In this document: one piece after another, positions 8,088-17,292 of the stretch
How positions within the stretch are numbered: position 1 is the stretch's first letter
How the letters are laid out: every line of letters begins with the position of its first letter
Assembly: GCA_963763135.1 (NCBI GenBank)
Contig: CAVXNJ010000003.1
Span: 186,001 to 250,000, forward strand
Source of the DNA: JANMZO01 sp963763135
GTDB lineage: Bacteria > Actinomycetota > Acidimicrobiia > Acidimicrobiales > JANYDT01
Reading direction: 5' to 3'
DNA length: 64,000 nt
Notes under the pieces: generated by a model
Database searches by the model: none
The model's input: only the letters and a program-made list of their open reading frames with translations
What the model was told of the DNA's origin: nothing
Translations under genes and position numbers: made by a program

Positions 8088-8919
8088 ATGGAACTGAACG
8101 GGATCGAACTGAAAGCGACGACCTACGAGGTCGATCGACATGTCGCGGTCGTGACCCTGAATCGTCCGCATCGGAACAACGCGTGGACCGGTCGTATGCA
8201 TGCGGAGTATCGGACGTGTCTCGCGGTCGCGGATGCCGATCCCAACGTGCGGGTCGCCGTCGTCACCGGGTCGGGCAATTCGTTTTGTGTGGGGGCTGAC
8301 ACGCAGGCCCTCGCCAAACACGCCGAGAACGAGCGCTACGACGACGGGCTCCGCGACGAACCGGCGAACCCCGGCTATGGCCTCGACCCAACGTTTGACC
8401 ATCACTTCGCATGGCATTTCGGCCTCCGTATTCCAGTCATTGCCGCCATCAACGGGGCCTGCGCCGGTGTGGGGCTCGTGGTGGCATGCTATGCAGACAT
8501 ACGTTTCGCGGCCAACGACGCGAAGCTGACGACCGCGGCGGCGAAGATCGGAATTCCGGCGGAGTACGGGCTTTCGTGGCTGTTGCCGAAGCTGATCGGC
8601 CTGACCCGGGCCAACGATCTGCTGCTGTCGAGCCGGGTCATCCTGGGTCGTGAGGCCGAGGCACTCGGGCTGGTCAACGCCTCGCTCCAAAAGGACGAGG
8701 TGCTTCCTCACGCGATGAACTATGCGCGCATATTGAGTGAGCAAGTGTCGCCGGCCGCTGTCCAGGCCGCCAAACGCCAGATCGCCCGGGATCTCATCCG
8801 CTTTGATATCGGAGCGTCGATCGACGAAGCCGAGGTGCTGATCGAGCGCGTTGATGGGAGGACCGGAATACCGGGAGGGCATCGCTGCGCTTCAGGAAAA
8901 ACGCCCGCCGCGGTATTGA
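8088..8919 (+). CDS. Enoyl-CoA hydratase/isomerase family protein with a C-terminal one-base frameshift
   Basis: Crotonase-fold enzyme of acyl-CoA metabolism. ATG 8088 gives MELNGIELKATTYEVDRHVAVV, then NRPHRNNAWT, the oxyanion-hole segment GNSFCVGADTQ and CAGVGLVVACYADIRFAA. The open frame runs on to 8972 with a meaningless tail. Removing one base in cgcg at 8847-8850 shifts it into ALMGGPEYREGIAALQEKRPPRY and a stop at 8919, the normal short helical C-terminus of this family, for a total of 276 residues. Substrate unknown. A second crotonase lies at the far right of the window. Confidence 0.85.
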
Positions 8920-8981
8920 GCAGTGGCCCGGTCTTACCGGTGTTCCACTTCATCGCCAAGTCGCTGCAGTAGGTTTGAGGC

Positions 8982-9407
8982 GTGGGTAAAGGGACTCGAA
9001 CCGTTCGCGCGGCCGGTGGCGTGCTGTGGAAAGACATCAACGGGTTGGTTCACGTGCTCGTCGTTCATCGTCCGCACTACGACGACTGGTCGTTTCCGAA
9101 GGGCAAGCACGAGCCCGACGAGTCTGACCTCGAGTGCGCCGTTCGCGAGGTCGAGGAGGAAACCGGATTCAAAGTTGTCGTCGGTGATTGTCTGCCCGAT
9201 GTTGACTACATCGACCACAAAGGTCGTCCGAAGACAGTGAACTATTGGGTCATGACGTTGGCCGCCGACTCCGGGGAATTCGTGGCGAACGACGAAGTCG
9301 ATGAGGTGCGGTGGTTGCCGGTGGGCGACGCTGATGTTCTGCTCACGTACGAACTCGACAGGCGCCTGCTGCACGAATTTCAACTCCAGCAGGTGATGGG
9401 TGTCTGA
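8982..9407 (+). CDS. Nudix hydrolase, MutT1-like
   Basis: 141 residues with a GTG start. The Nudix box GKHEPDESDLECAVREVEEE-TGF (about residues 40-63) has the Glu ligands in the right places, preceded by WSFPKGK. The RAAGGVLW start and the SFPKGK motif resemble actinobacterial MutT1/Ap4A-type pyrophosphohydrolases that clean oxidised nucleotides, although this is the short form without the C-terminal phosphatase domain. Its end overlaps the start of the next gene by eight bases, so the two are probably cotranscribed. Confidence 0.9.
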   Translation: MGKGTRTVRAAGGVLWKDINGLVHVLVVHRPHYDDWSFPKGKHEPDESDLECAVREVEEETGFKVVVGDCLPDVDYIDHKGRPKTVNYWVMTLAADSGEFVANDEVDEVRWLPVGDADVLLTYELDRRLLHEFQLQQVMGV

Positions 9408-10158
9408 CGCGAAACCTGCGTCGAGCCCGAGCGCAAAGCCCCGTCGTCGCTGGCCAGCCACGACGGTAGCGATCGCCGGGATGGCGCTGCTGGTCGTGGC
9501 CTCCACGTCGTGCGCCAGCGCAACGCCAAAGGCCCCGGGGTCCGGCACGAATGCCCTCACCACGAAGAAGCCGTCGGTCAAGCCGTCCACAAAAACGACG
9601 ACCCGCAAAACCACGACGACCGGCAAACCCACGAAGACCGCAACCACCAAAGTGACCACGGGTTCGGCCCTGACCGCCGATCACCGGATCGATGTTCGCT
9701 TCGACACCCCGGGGGCCAAGCCCCGAGCGCTCAACGAAACGACCGTGAGCGTTGCGAAGCCCGTGTCGACACTCTCGATGAACGTCACCAACATCACGTA
9801 CCGCGGCCTCGTGTGCGGGTTCAGCTTCCGCGGTCAAGCTCCGAAAGGGCCGGTCACGATTCGTATGCAGGGTACTTCCGCGGCCACGTCGTTTGACTCC
9901 GGACCTCTGGCGATCTCGTGGACCGGACTCGATTCCGATCTGGTCAAAGCCGACAGCGGCGCAAACAACGGGTGGAGCTTCAGTTCCGAGGCCCACGTGA
10001 ACCGGAATGGTCCCGGCTGGGTGATCTCCCTCGGCGGAGTGACCGCTGAAGCCCCCAACGTCGTGCCCAAGACGGCCACCTGCGAACTGGTGCTGACCGA
10101 ACCGCTCTCGACGGCGAACGGTCCGATCGGCTACTGGGCCGGATTCGCGGCCGTCTGA
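9400..10158 (+). CDS. Secreted or membrane-anchored protein of unknown function
   Basis: 252 residues, GTG start overlapping the Nudix stop. A basic N-terminus (KPRRRW) and a hydrophobic helix at about 22-38 end in STSCASA, which could be a signal-peptidase or weak lipoprotein site. A Thr/Lys-rich linker of about 50 residues with TTTRKTTTT-like stretches leads to a roughly 155-residue beta-rich extracellular domain with two cysteines (LVCGF, ATCEL) that could pair. I recognise no family. The 3' end overlaps the convergent lgt gene by 28 bases. Confidence 0.75.
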   Translation: MSDAKPASSPSAKPRRRWPATTVAIAGMALLVVASTSCASATPKAPGSGTNALTTKKPSVKPSTKTTTRKTTTTGKPTKTATTKVTTGSALTADHRIDVRFDTPGAKPRALNETTVSVAKPVSTLSMNVTNITYRGLVCGFSFRGQAPKGPVTIRMQGTSAATSFDSGPLAISWTGLDSDLVKADSGANNGWSFSSEAHVNRNGPGWVISLGGVTAEAPNVVPKTATCELVLTEPLSTANGPIGYWAGFAAV

Positions 10159-11051
10159 TCCACTTCTGCGGCGTCATGGAGGTCGGCCACGTCTTCGTCA
10201 GACCGCTCGTCCGGATGAACCCCGCCGTCCCGATCACCCGTCTGGTCGGTGCGGTCGTCAGTCGGGCTTCCGGCACGTAGACCGGTGAGGATGACGGCCA
10301 CCGCGACGAGAAACACCGCGCCGGAAACGAGTTCGTTGATGCGGAGTCCGAGGAGTCGAAACGCCTTGTCGACGCGGACGCGTTCGATCCAGAAGCGACC
10401 GAAGGTGTAGGCCGCGATGTAGACCGCAAACAACCGCCCGGGTTTCAGCCGTCGTCCGTATCGCTTTTCGACCACGAGAACGAGACCGACGACAAACAGG
10501 TTCCAGACGATTTCGTAAAGGAAGGTTGGATGGAACGTAGTTACGTTGCGGTAACCCGCCGGCCTCTTCCGAAGCGGCACTTCGAGGGCCCACGGGAGCG
10601 TCGACGGTCCGCCGAACAACTCGATGTTGAACCAGTTGCCGACGCGCCCCATGGCCTGAGCCAGGGGGATGGCGGGCGCCACGCACTCCAAGAGCCCCGG
10701 TAGCCGAAGACCGCGCCTGCGACCGACCTCGAGGCCGACGATCACGCCGAGCGCGACGCCACCCCAAATGCCGAGACCACCGTCCCAGATCTTGACGGTG
10801 TCGCCCCAACGGCCGCGGTAGTCCTTCCAGTCGGTGGCCACATGGTAAAGACGGGCCCCGATGACACCGGCGGGAACTCCCCACATAGCGATGGCCGGCA
10901 TGTCGTCGGAGGAACCACCCCGGCTGACCCATCGATGGCTCGCCAGCCAAACCGCAGCAAACACGCCGGCGGCGATGCACATTCCGTAGGCATTGAACTT
11001 GAGCGGACCAAGGTGAATCGTGTTGCGCGACGGGCTGGGGATCGAGAACAT
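10131..11051 (-). CDS. lgt: Prolipoprotein diacylglyceryl transferase
   Basis: Inner-membrane enzyme that adds diacylglycerol to the lipobox cysteine of prolipoproteins. It shows the family start FSIPSPSRNTIHLGPLKF and the Lgt signature GRVGNWFNIELFG, multiple membrane helices and the essential Arg-rich loops, then an acidic hydrophilic tail of about 45 residues (DDRTDQTGDRDGG). ATG 11051 matches the usual Lgt N-terminus and gives 306 residues. An in-frame ATG at 11142 would add 30 residues with no Lgt similarity. It serves lipoproteins such as the binding protein at 6652. The tail is actinobacterial in style. Confidence 0.9.
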   Translation of the reverse strand: MFSIPSPSRNTIHLGPLKFNAYGMCIAAGVFAAVWLASHRWVSRGGSSDDMPAIAMWGVPAGVIGARLYHVATDWKDYRGRWGDTVKIWDGGLGIWGGVALGVIVGLEVGRRRGLRLPGLLECVAPAIPLAQAMGRVGNWFNIELFGGPSTLPWALEVPLRKRPAGYRNVTTFHPTFLYEIVWNLFVVGLVLVVEKRYGRRLKPGRLFAVYIAAYTFGRFWIERVRVDKAFRLLGLRINELVSGAVFLVAVAVILTGLRAGSPTDDRTDQTGDRDGGVHPDERSDEDVADLHDAAEVDQTAANPAQ

Positions 11052-11242
11052 GACGGTCGAAAGGGCACGCACGAGCGGAAACGTTACGACACCTGCGAGC
11101 CCTGACCATCCGAACGTTCTCAGCGACTCGATAGGAATCATGGTTAGCGGACGGTTACGTGCCGCCGAGGCGCGGTAGCTGATCAGTGGAAACCTGACTG
11201 CCCTGGCGCAATCCACCCGGATGCCGCCAGTAACATCGTTGC

Positions 11243-13882
11243 GTGAGACGTCGGCGCGCTGAGCAAACTGCACCGGGGGGTCCGCGACGCCGTCGTCGCC
11301 GCTCACCAGCGCGTCGGCTCCTCGGTTGGGCCGGCCAAAAAGCCGCTCGCCTGATCACGCTGGTCATCGGCGGTGCGATCGGAGCGGCCGCGATTGCGGC
11401 TTGTCTCGCGCTGTTTTTCTCGCAGCTTCCGTTGGCGAAGGCCGGGGTCGCGTTCGATGTCGAGAAAGTCGGCGCACTTGATCCGTTGAACGAACGCTCC
11501 GTCGTGTTGGACCGCTACGGCCGGACGATCGCGGTTCTGCGAAGTGAGCAGAATCGAAGCCCGGTCGATTTCTCTCGAATTCCGCAGCATGTGATCAATG
11601 CCGTTCTCGATACCGAAGACGCCGATTTCTATGTGCACAAAGGAATCAATCTTCGCTCGACAATCCGCGCTTTCGCGGCCAACGTCGAGGCCGGGGGTGT
11701 GGCGCAGGGTGGATCAACGATCACCCAGCAACTCGTGAAGCTCACGCTGCTTTCACCGAAGCAGGACATCAACCGCAAGGTCACCGAGGCCCGACTCGCA
11801 TTGCAGATCGAGAAGGAATACACGAAGGACGAGATTCTCGGCCGATACCTCAACCTCGTGTACCTGGGAGAGGGTGCCTATGGTCTCGAAGCGGCGGCAG
11901 AGCGGTATTTCAACACGAGTGTTGACCGGCTGACGGTCGTGCAGGGAGCGTTTCTCGCCGGCATGATCCGCAACCCCACCGGCTACGACCCGATTCGGTT
12001 CCGGGAGCGTTCCCGCCAACGGCGCAGCACGGTCCTTGACCGGATGGTCGTTCGAAAGCACCTCACCCAGGCCGAAGCCGACACGTTGAAGACAAGTCCG
12101 ATGCCGCGGCCCGCCGATCGGCTTGCCCAGCCCGACACGTACTTCATCGAAAAAGTGAAGCAGACACTTCTCGATGATGTTCGACTCGGTGAGAACGCGA
12201 AAGACCGTTACAACGCCGTGTTCAACGGGGGTCTGAAGATCCTCACGACGTTCGATCCCGCGTTGCAGGCCGAAGCGGAAAGAGCAGTTGTCGACACGCT
12301 TCCCGACGACGAGCCCGACTTCACCGCTGCGCTGGTCTCGGTCGACGTCACGTCGGGTGCGGTCAGAGCGCTTGTGGGCGGCCGAGGGTTCCAGACCGAC
12401 AAGTACGACCTCGCGACCCAGGGCAAACGCCAGCCCGGATCATCGTGGAAACCGTTCATCTACACCGCTGCACTTGAATCAGGCATATCACCGCTGTCGT
12501 CGATCAGTGGGTTGGAGCCTTGCCCGATCCCGAACCCGGGCGGAACACCCGACCCGTTCGAGCCGTCCAACGCCGAGCCCGGGAGCGGAAAGGTCGCGAG
12601 CATTCCCGATCAACTCGTGGCGTCGAGCAACTGTGCGTTCGCTCGTCTCGCCTACGTGGTCGGCTACGACAAGGTGGCCAATGTCGCCAAACGCATGGGG
12701 ATCACCACCCAGATCGACCTCGTGCCGGCCATGGCGCTCGGCGTCGAAGAAGTGCATCCCCTCGATATGGCGGGAGCGTACGCGACGCTCGCCTCCGAGG
12801 GACTCCAGCGCACCCCGTACTTCATCTCCGAGGTCAAAGATCGAGATGGGAAGACGCTGTTCAGCACCAAAGCGTCCACGAAGCGAATCATCGACGCGGA
12901 GATCGCCCGCACGGTCACGGCGGCGATGCGCCGGGTTGTCACGAGTGGAACGGGCACCGCGGCACGGCTTGACGACTACGACGCCGCAGGCAAGACCGGA
13001 ACCACGAACAATTATGAAGACGCGTGGTTCGTGGGTTTCACGAACAAGTTGTCGACGGCGGTCTGGATGGGGGCTCCCGACAAGAAGATCGCGATGAAGA
13101 ACGTTGGGGGCATTCGGGTCTTCGGAGGCACCTATCCCGCCCGAATCTGGCACGCGTTCATGACCGATGCGATGGAAGGAAGCCTCTCGGTCCCGTTCAC
13201 GGAACCCGACGAGAAGGCTTACGCCAAGGGCGACTGCATCGCTATCAACTTCGTGAAGGGCAAAGACGGCAAGTTGCTGCCGTCCACCACGACGTCCTCG
13301 AGCACGACCACGACCACCATCGAATCGGATACAACCGAGGCCAGCGATGCAACCGATGCCCCGGCGACAACGCGCTCCCGTAGCGGTATCCCCTCGACGA
13401 CGAGGTCCACGACAACCCGCGTCACCACGACCACCCGAGCAACCACGACCAGCCGACCAACCACAACCGTCAAGGCGGTACGCTCGGCGTTGGCCCTCGG
13501 CTCGAAGGGTTTCAGCGTGAGCGTTGGCACCGAAGAGCTGGCAGTGGCCGCAAAGGCGGGCGACTCGAACTCGAAGACCGCGACGACGATCAAAGCGAAA
13601 AAACGACGGACCCGTAACTGCGCCGACTCGCTCGGCGGCTACACGACGAAGAAGAAGACGGTTACGACGAAGGCGAAGAAGAAGAAGACGACGGTTGTCA
13701 CGTCGGATTCCTCGGTCGCCGGTGAGCCGGTCGTCGATCAGCCGGTTGAGCCGGTGCCCGCCGTCGATCCAGCACCGGCGCCTGTGTCCGACCCGGCTCC
13801 GGCACCCGCTCCGGATCCACAACCCGAACCGGCCCCGGTTGCCCTCGGACCTCTGAAGCGGTCGCCGCCTGTGTTTCGGTAG
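11243..13882 (+). CDS. Class A penicillin-binding protein (bifunctional transglycosylase/transpeptidase)
   Basis: 879 residues. An Arg-rich cytoplasmic start is followed by a membrane anchor at about 36-58. The GT51 transglycosylase domain spans about 90-270 (EDADFYVHKGI near 124, GGSTITQQLVK near 155). The transpeptidase domain has SSWK (about 399), SSN (about 461) and KTGTT (about 583). A long C-terminal tail of about 200 residues is low complexity: Thr/Ser-rich (TTTSSSTTTTT), then Lys-rich, then Pro/Ala-rich (PAPAPDPQPEP). It polymerises and cross-links peptidoglycan outside the membrane. The tail may tether it in the wall. It is divergent from lgt. Confidence 0.95.
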   Translation: MRRRRAEQTAPGGPRRRRRRSPARRLLGWAGQKAARLITLVIGGAIGAAAIAACLALFFSQLPLAKAGVAFDVEKVGALDPLNERSVVLDRYGRTIAVLRSEQNRSPVDFSRIPQHVINAVLDTEDADFYVHKGINLRSTIRAFAANVEAGGVAQGGSTITQQLVKLTLLSPKQDINRKVTEARLALQIEKEYTKDEILGRYLNLVYLGEGAYGLEAAAERYFNTSVDRLTVVQGAFLAGMIRNPTGYDPIRFRERSRQRRSTVLDRMVVRKHLTQAEADTLKTSPMPRPADRLAQPDTYFIEKVKQTLLDDVRLGENAKDRYNAVFNGGLKILTTFDPALQAEAERAVVDTLPDDEPDFTAALVSVDVTSGAVRALVGGRGFQTDKYDLATQGKRQPGSSWKPFIYTAALESGISPLSSISGLEPCPIPNPGGTPDPFEPSNAEPGSGKVASIPDQLVASSNCAFARLAYVVGYDKVANVAKRMGITTQIDLVPAMALGVEEVHPLDMAGAYATLASEGLQRTPYFISEVKDRDGKTLFSTKASTKRIIDAEIARTVTAAMRRVVTSGTGTAARLDDYDAAGKTGTTNNYEDAWFVGFTNKLSTAVWMGAPDKKIAMKNVGGIRVFGGTYPARIWHAFMTDAMEGSLSVPFTEPDEKAYAKGDCIAINFVKGKDGKLLPSTTTSSSTTTTTIESDTTEASDATDAPATTRSRSGIPSTTRSTTTRVTTTTRATTTSRPTTTVKAVRSALALGSKGFSVSVGTEELAVAAKAGDSNSKTATTIKAKKRRTRNCADSLGGYTTKKKTVTTKAKKKKTTVVTSDSSVAGEPVVDQPVEPVPAVDPAPAPVSDPAPAPAPDPQPEPAPVALGPLKRSPPVFR

Positions 13883-13914
13883 GCTCCGGCCAACCTGAAC
13901 TAGCTTCTCTTCCT

Positions 13915-14629
13915 ATGCCCTCGTTCGAATCGCTTCTTGATCTGCAGCAACTCGACACGGCGTTGACCCAGCTTCAGTATCGGCGATCCCACCTGCCCGA
14001 GCAGGAGCAGCTCAACGATGTGCAACGCAAGCTGAGCGCTCTGGCCACGGCCTCCGCTCCGGCAACCGCGGCACGCGACGATCTTGACCGGCGCCAAAAC
14101 GCGCTCGAACAGCAAATCCATGACGTCGACACCAAGATCGAAGCGGCCACAAAACAGCTCTACGGCGGAACGGTGACGGCCTCGCGGCGAACTTCAGGCC
14201 CTGGAAGCCGATATCTCGTCGCTCAAGCGTCACCGCAGCGAACTCGAAGATGCCGAGCTTGAAGTCCTTATGGAGCGCGAGCCGGTCGACGCCGAATTGG
14301 CGGGCGCCGACGCCAAGCGTGCCGAACTCGACGACACCGCAGCGAAGTCCCATGTGGCGATAGCGGAAGCCATCGTCGCGATCGATCGGGAAGTTGGGGA
14401 GCTCATCGAGCGACGGGCCGCGGTGGCCGCCACGATCGACGCAACGATTCGGGAAACGTATGAGCGCATACGAACGCGGAACGGGGGAGTCGGGGCGGCC
14501 AAGCTGGAGCACGGCACGTGCATGTCGTGCCGCCTCAAGCTCTCCGCCGTCCAGCTCGATCAGCTGAGGAAAGTTCCCGAATCCGACGTCGCGTTTTGCG
14601 AGGAATGCGGTTCCATTCTCGTCCGATGA
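13915..14629 (+). CDS. Coiled-coil zinc-ribbon protein (C4-type, CT398-like) with a one-base frameshift
   Basis: An N-terminal helical hairpin (SFESLLDLQQLDTALTQLQYR) and a C-terminal zinc ribbon (CMSCRLKLSAV...CEECGSILVR) are characteristic of the family found in most actinobacteria. The first frame breaks after ...KQLYGGTVTASR. The next frame continues ELQALEADISSLKRHRSELED into the ribbon half. Removing one base at about 14187-14191 gives one 237-residue protein, the family norm. It begins 32 bases after the PBP gene and may share its transcript. The function is not established. Related proteins are described as nucleic-acid or flagellar-associated chaperone-like proteins. Confidence 0.85.
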
Positions 14630-14721
14630 TCGGAGGCGAGCGGTTCATGTCACTTCGTTTTACGTCCCAAGTCGCCTGCGCATACGGGCATTGATCCATC
14701 GGTTGGCCCATCGGAGACGCC

Positions 14722-15294
14722 GTGTTTTTGTGGTTTGTCGTTTTCAGCATTCTTGGCGTGTACTTCGTGTTCCGCGATGAGCAGATGGACTACCGGTTGG
14801 TGGCGGTTGGTTCGTTGGTCCCTGATCTCGTCGACGGGGTGATCCGTCGGGGAATCGGTCCGCTCCACAGCGTTGTGGTCGCCGTGGTCGTGCTCTTCGG
14901 GGTCGTGGCGGCGACGGTCGGACGCCGTTCGGCCCGAAAGCGGTTGCTGGCTATCCCTATCGGCGTCTTCGCCCATCAGGTCCTCGACGCGTCGTGGGCC
15001 GCCACGAACGCCTTTTGGTGGCCGGTGAAAGGACTCGGGTTCGCCGGCCGGTTGCCCGTGATCCAGCATGGCTTGGCTGTCGGGCTGATTGAGGAAATGT
15101 TGGCGGTCCTGGTCGGGGTGGCGATGTGGCGATCATTCGGTCTCGACAATTCGGCGCGTCGGGGTCGGTTCCTTGCCACCGGCCACCTGCCGCAGCAGCG
15201 GCCGAGGCGGGCGGCCGGTTCGGGTCGACCGAAGGGTCCAGGTCGACCGAACGATCCAAACCGACCGAAGGGCACGGGCGGCCCGGGACGCTGA
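14722..15294 (+). CDS. Membrane protein resembling YdjM/DUF457-type putative metal-dependent hydrolases
   Basis: 190 residues, GTG start, about four membrane helices. Conserved polar pairs sit at helix ends: SLVPDLVDG, PLHSVV and PIGVFAHQVLDASW (His-x3-Asp), the pattern of membrane-bound YdjM-like hydrolases. The last 45 residues are a Gly/Arg/Pro repeat (GRPKGPGRPNDPNRPKG) encoded by near-repeats of ggtcgaccgaa. Family assignment rests on motif layout only. The neighbouring two-component system starts 78 bases further on. Confidence 0.6.
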   Translation: MFLWFVVFSILGVYFVFRDEQMDYRLVAVGSLVPDLVDGVIRRGIGPLHSVVVAVVVLFGVVAATVGRRSARKRLLAIPIGVFAHQVLDASWAATNAFWWPVKGLGFAGRLPVIQHGLAVGLIEEMLAVLVGVAMWRSFGLDNSARRGRFLATGHLPQQRPRRAAGSGRPKGPGRPNDPNRPKGTGGPGR

Positions 15295-15372
15295 GCATCT
15301 CGTCACCGGTCTCCACGGAATCTCCACACGTCCTCCACGCCGTCACCAAGTGGGTTCTCTATTGTTCAGGGC

Positions 15373-16185
15373 GTGACGGCTGAACCCTCTGCGAACCCTG
15401 GACTGCCCCGGACCCGTCATATCGTCGTCGTCGAGGATCAACAGAGCCTGGCCGAAGCGATCGCGGTGCGATTGCGCAGCGAAGGCTTCGCGGTATCGCT
15501 GGCCTTCGACGGACCGACCGGCGTGGCGACATGCAATCAGGTGCAGCCCGATGCTGTGGTTCTCGATCTGAATTTGCCAGGATTTGACGGGCTCGAGGTG
15601 TGTCGCCAAATCCAACGTGATCGACGCGTTCCGGTCGTGATGTTGACCGCACGTGACAGTGAAACCGATCTTCTCGTGGGGCTCGCCGTCGGGGCCGATG
15701 ACTACATCACCAAGCCGTTCTCCCAACGCGAACTGGTTGCTCGGATCCATGCCCTGTTGCGGAGAAGCGCTGTGGTCCAGATTGAGTCGAACATCGGTGG
15801 TGCGGTCACCGCGTCGGGTGCCGGAGGCGTGGTGGACCGTGAGACGGTGTCCGAACCGTCGGCCGTGGCGTTTCGTCACCTCGGGGTGACTCTCGATCCG
15901 GTGAACCGAACAGTTGAGTACAAGCAAACTCCCGTTCATCTGACCGTGACCGAGTTTGATCTCAGTCACTGGCTCCTTCGCCATCCGAAGGTTGTGTTCA
16001 CCCGTGAACAGTTGCTGCGTTCCGTGTGGGGCTACGCCGACGGGTCGGGCGAACGAACGGTCGACTCGCACGTGCAAGCGGTTCGCAAGAAGCTCGGCTC
16101 CGATTTCGTACGCACGGTTCACGGCGTGGGCTACTCGCTCGGTCAGGCACCCAGCTCCTCTGCAGCGTTGGTTACCGATGCGTAG
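15373..16185 (+). CDS. OmpR/PhoB-family response regulator
   Basis: 270 residues, GTG start. The receiver domain spans about 15-130 with acidic pocket VVVEDQQ, phospho-acceptor Asp in VVLDLNLPGFDG, TA in MLTARDSE and K in ITKPFSQ. A linker of about 35 residues follows, then a winged-helix output domain (TVTEFDL..., ending TVDSHVQAVRKKLG and TVHGVGYSL). It overlaps the histidine kinase gene by eight bases (gatgcgtag), so the two are translationally coupled. The cognate signal is unknown. Confidence 0.95.
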   Translation: MTAEPSANPGLPRTRHIVVVEDQQSLAEAIAVRLRSEGFAVSLAFDGPTGVATCNQVQPDAVVLDLNLPGFDGLEVCRQIQRDRRVPVVMLTARDSETDLLVGLAVGADDYITKPFSQRELVARIHALLRRSAVVQIESNIGGAVTASGAGGVVDRETVSEPSAVAFRHLGVTLDPVNRTVEYKQTPVHLTVTEFDLSHWLLRHPKVVFTREQLLRSVWGYADGSGERTVDSHVQAVRKKLGSDFVRTVHGVGYSLGQAPSSSAALVTDA

Positions 16186-17215
16186 CCTCGACCGGTTGTA
16201 CTCGCTCAAGCTTCGCCTCGGTGTGGTGATCATCGCCGGCGTGGGAAGCGCCGTAGCGACCGTGACGCTCGGGCGGAGCCTGGGGATTTCGTGGGCGCCG
16301 AGTGCGGCCCTCGGGGTCATCGTGGCGTTGGGGCTCGTCCAGGTGATCGCCCACGGCACGACTCGGCCGCTGCGGGAGATGGCGACAGCGGCGAATGCCT
16401 TTCGGCGCGGCGACTACTCCCGCCGGGTAACGAGCAACGCTCGAGACGAGGTCGGTCAACTGGCCCGGTCCTTCAACCAGATGGCCGATGAGCTCGCGGA
16501 GGTCGACAGGTTCCGTCGCGAGTTGGTGGCCAACGCCTCGCACGAACTGCGGACGCCGATCGCTGTCGCACAAGCGGTGCTCGAAAACATGGTCGACGGA
16601 GTGCAACCGACCAGTCCGGATGCACTCCGCCCGGTTCTCGCGCAGGTGGAGCGCCTCGGTAGGTTGGTGGATCAGTTGCTCGACCTGTCGCGCCTCGAAT
16701 CGGGGGTCATCCCCATCGCGGCTGACCGGGTCGAACTCGGACCGTTGGTCGACGACGTCGCTGAGGCGGTCCGCCTGCGTGTTGGCCACGACCTGGTGCT
16801 CGTCGACATCGCTGATGGTTCGGTGGTCCGTGGCGATGCCGATCGTTTGCGTCAGGTGGTCGGCAACCTCGTCGACAATGCGCTCCGCCACTCGCCGCGA
16901 GGCGAAGCCATCCGCGTCGCGGCGTCTTCGTGCGGAGTGCCGACAAACGGCGACAGTCCGATGGTGCAACTGACTGTTTCCGACGTTGGGCCCGGTATCC
17001 CACCCGCTGAAGCATCGAGGGTGTTTGAACGTTTTACGCGCCTTGACTCGGCCCGCTCGTCAGGTGACGGGGGAGCCGGTCTCGGTCTTTCGATCGTGCA
17101 GTGGATCGTGGAACTGCACGGTGGATCGATCTTCGTCGAACAGGTGCGGCCGACGCCCCCATACGGGTGTCGCATGGTCGTACACCTTCCGGCGTTTCCG
17201 TCCACGGCGTCCTGA
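16178..17215 (+). CDS. Sensor histidine kinase (HAMP, HisKA, HATPase)
   Basis: 345 residues from the ATG that overlaps the response regulator stop. Two membrane helices in the first 60 residues have almost no extracellular loop between them. A HAMP domain (TRPLREMATAANAFRRGDYSRRV) is followed by the H-box NASHELRTPIAVAQ with phospho-His, the N-box NLVDNALRHSPRG, G1 DVGPGIP and G2 GGAGLGLSIVQ. The very short sensor part suggests it detects a membrane-borne signal or a partner protein, as in intramembrane-sensing kinases. It pairs with the regulator immediately upstream. Confidence 0.93.
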   Translation: MRSLDRLYSLKLRLGVVIIAGVGSAVATVTLGRSLGISWAPSAALGVIVALGLVQVIAHGTTRPLREMATAANAFRRGDYSRRVTSNARDEVGQLARSFNQMADELAEVDRFRRELVANASHELRTPIAVAQAVLENMVDGVQPTSPDALRPVLAQVERLGRLVDQLLDLSRLESGVIPIAADRVELGPLVDDVAEAVRLRVGHDLVLVDIADGSVVRGDADRLRQVVGNLVDNALRHSPRGEAIRVAASSCGVPTNGDSPMVQLTVSDVGPGIPPAEASRVFERFTRLDSARSSGDGGAGLGLSIVQWIVELHGGSIFVEQVRPTPPYGCRMVVHLPAFPSTAS

Positions 17216-17292
17216 AACCTCCTTGCGGAGTGAGCGGCGCTTCCCGTTCGAAATTTACTAAGTGAACATATTAAATACGAGGTCAATCAAAC

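Noticed and set aside
12488..13822. 444-codon ORF antisense to the PBP gene
   Set aside because: Shadow of a high-GC gene. The plus-strand protein has all PBP motifs, while the antisense product is Arg/Gly-rich with no domains.
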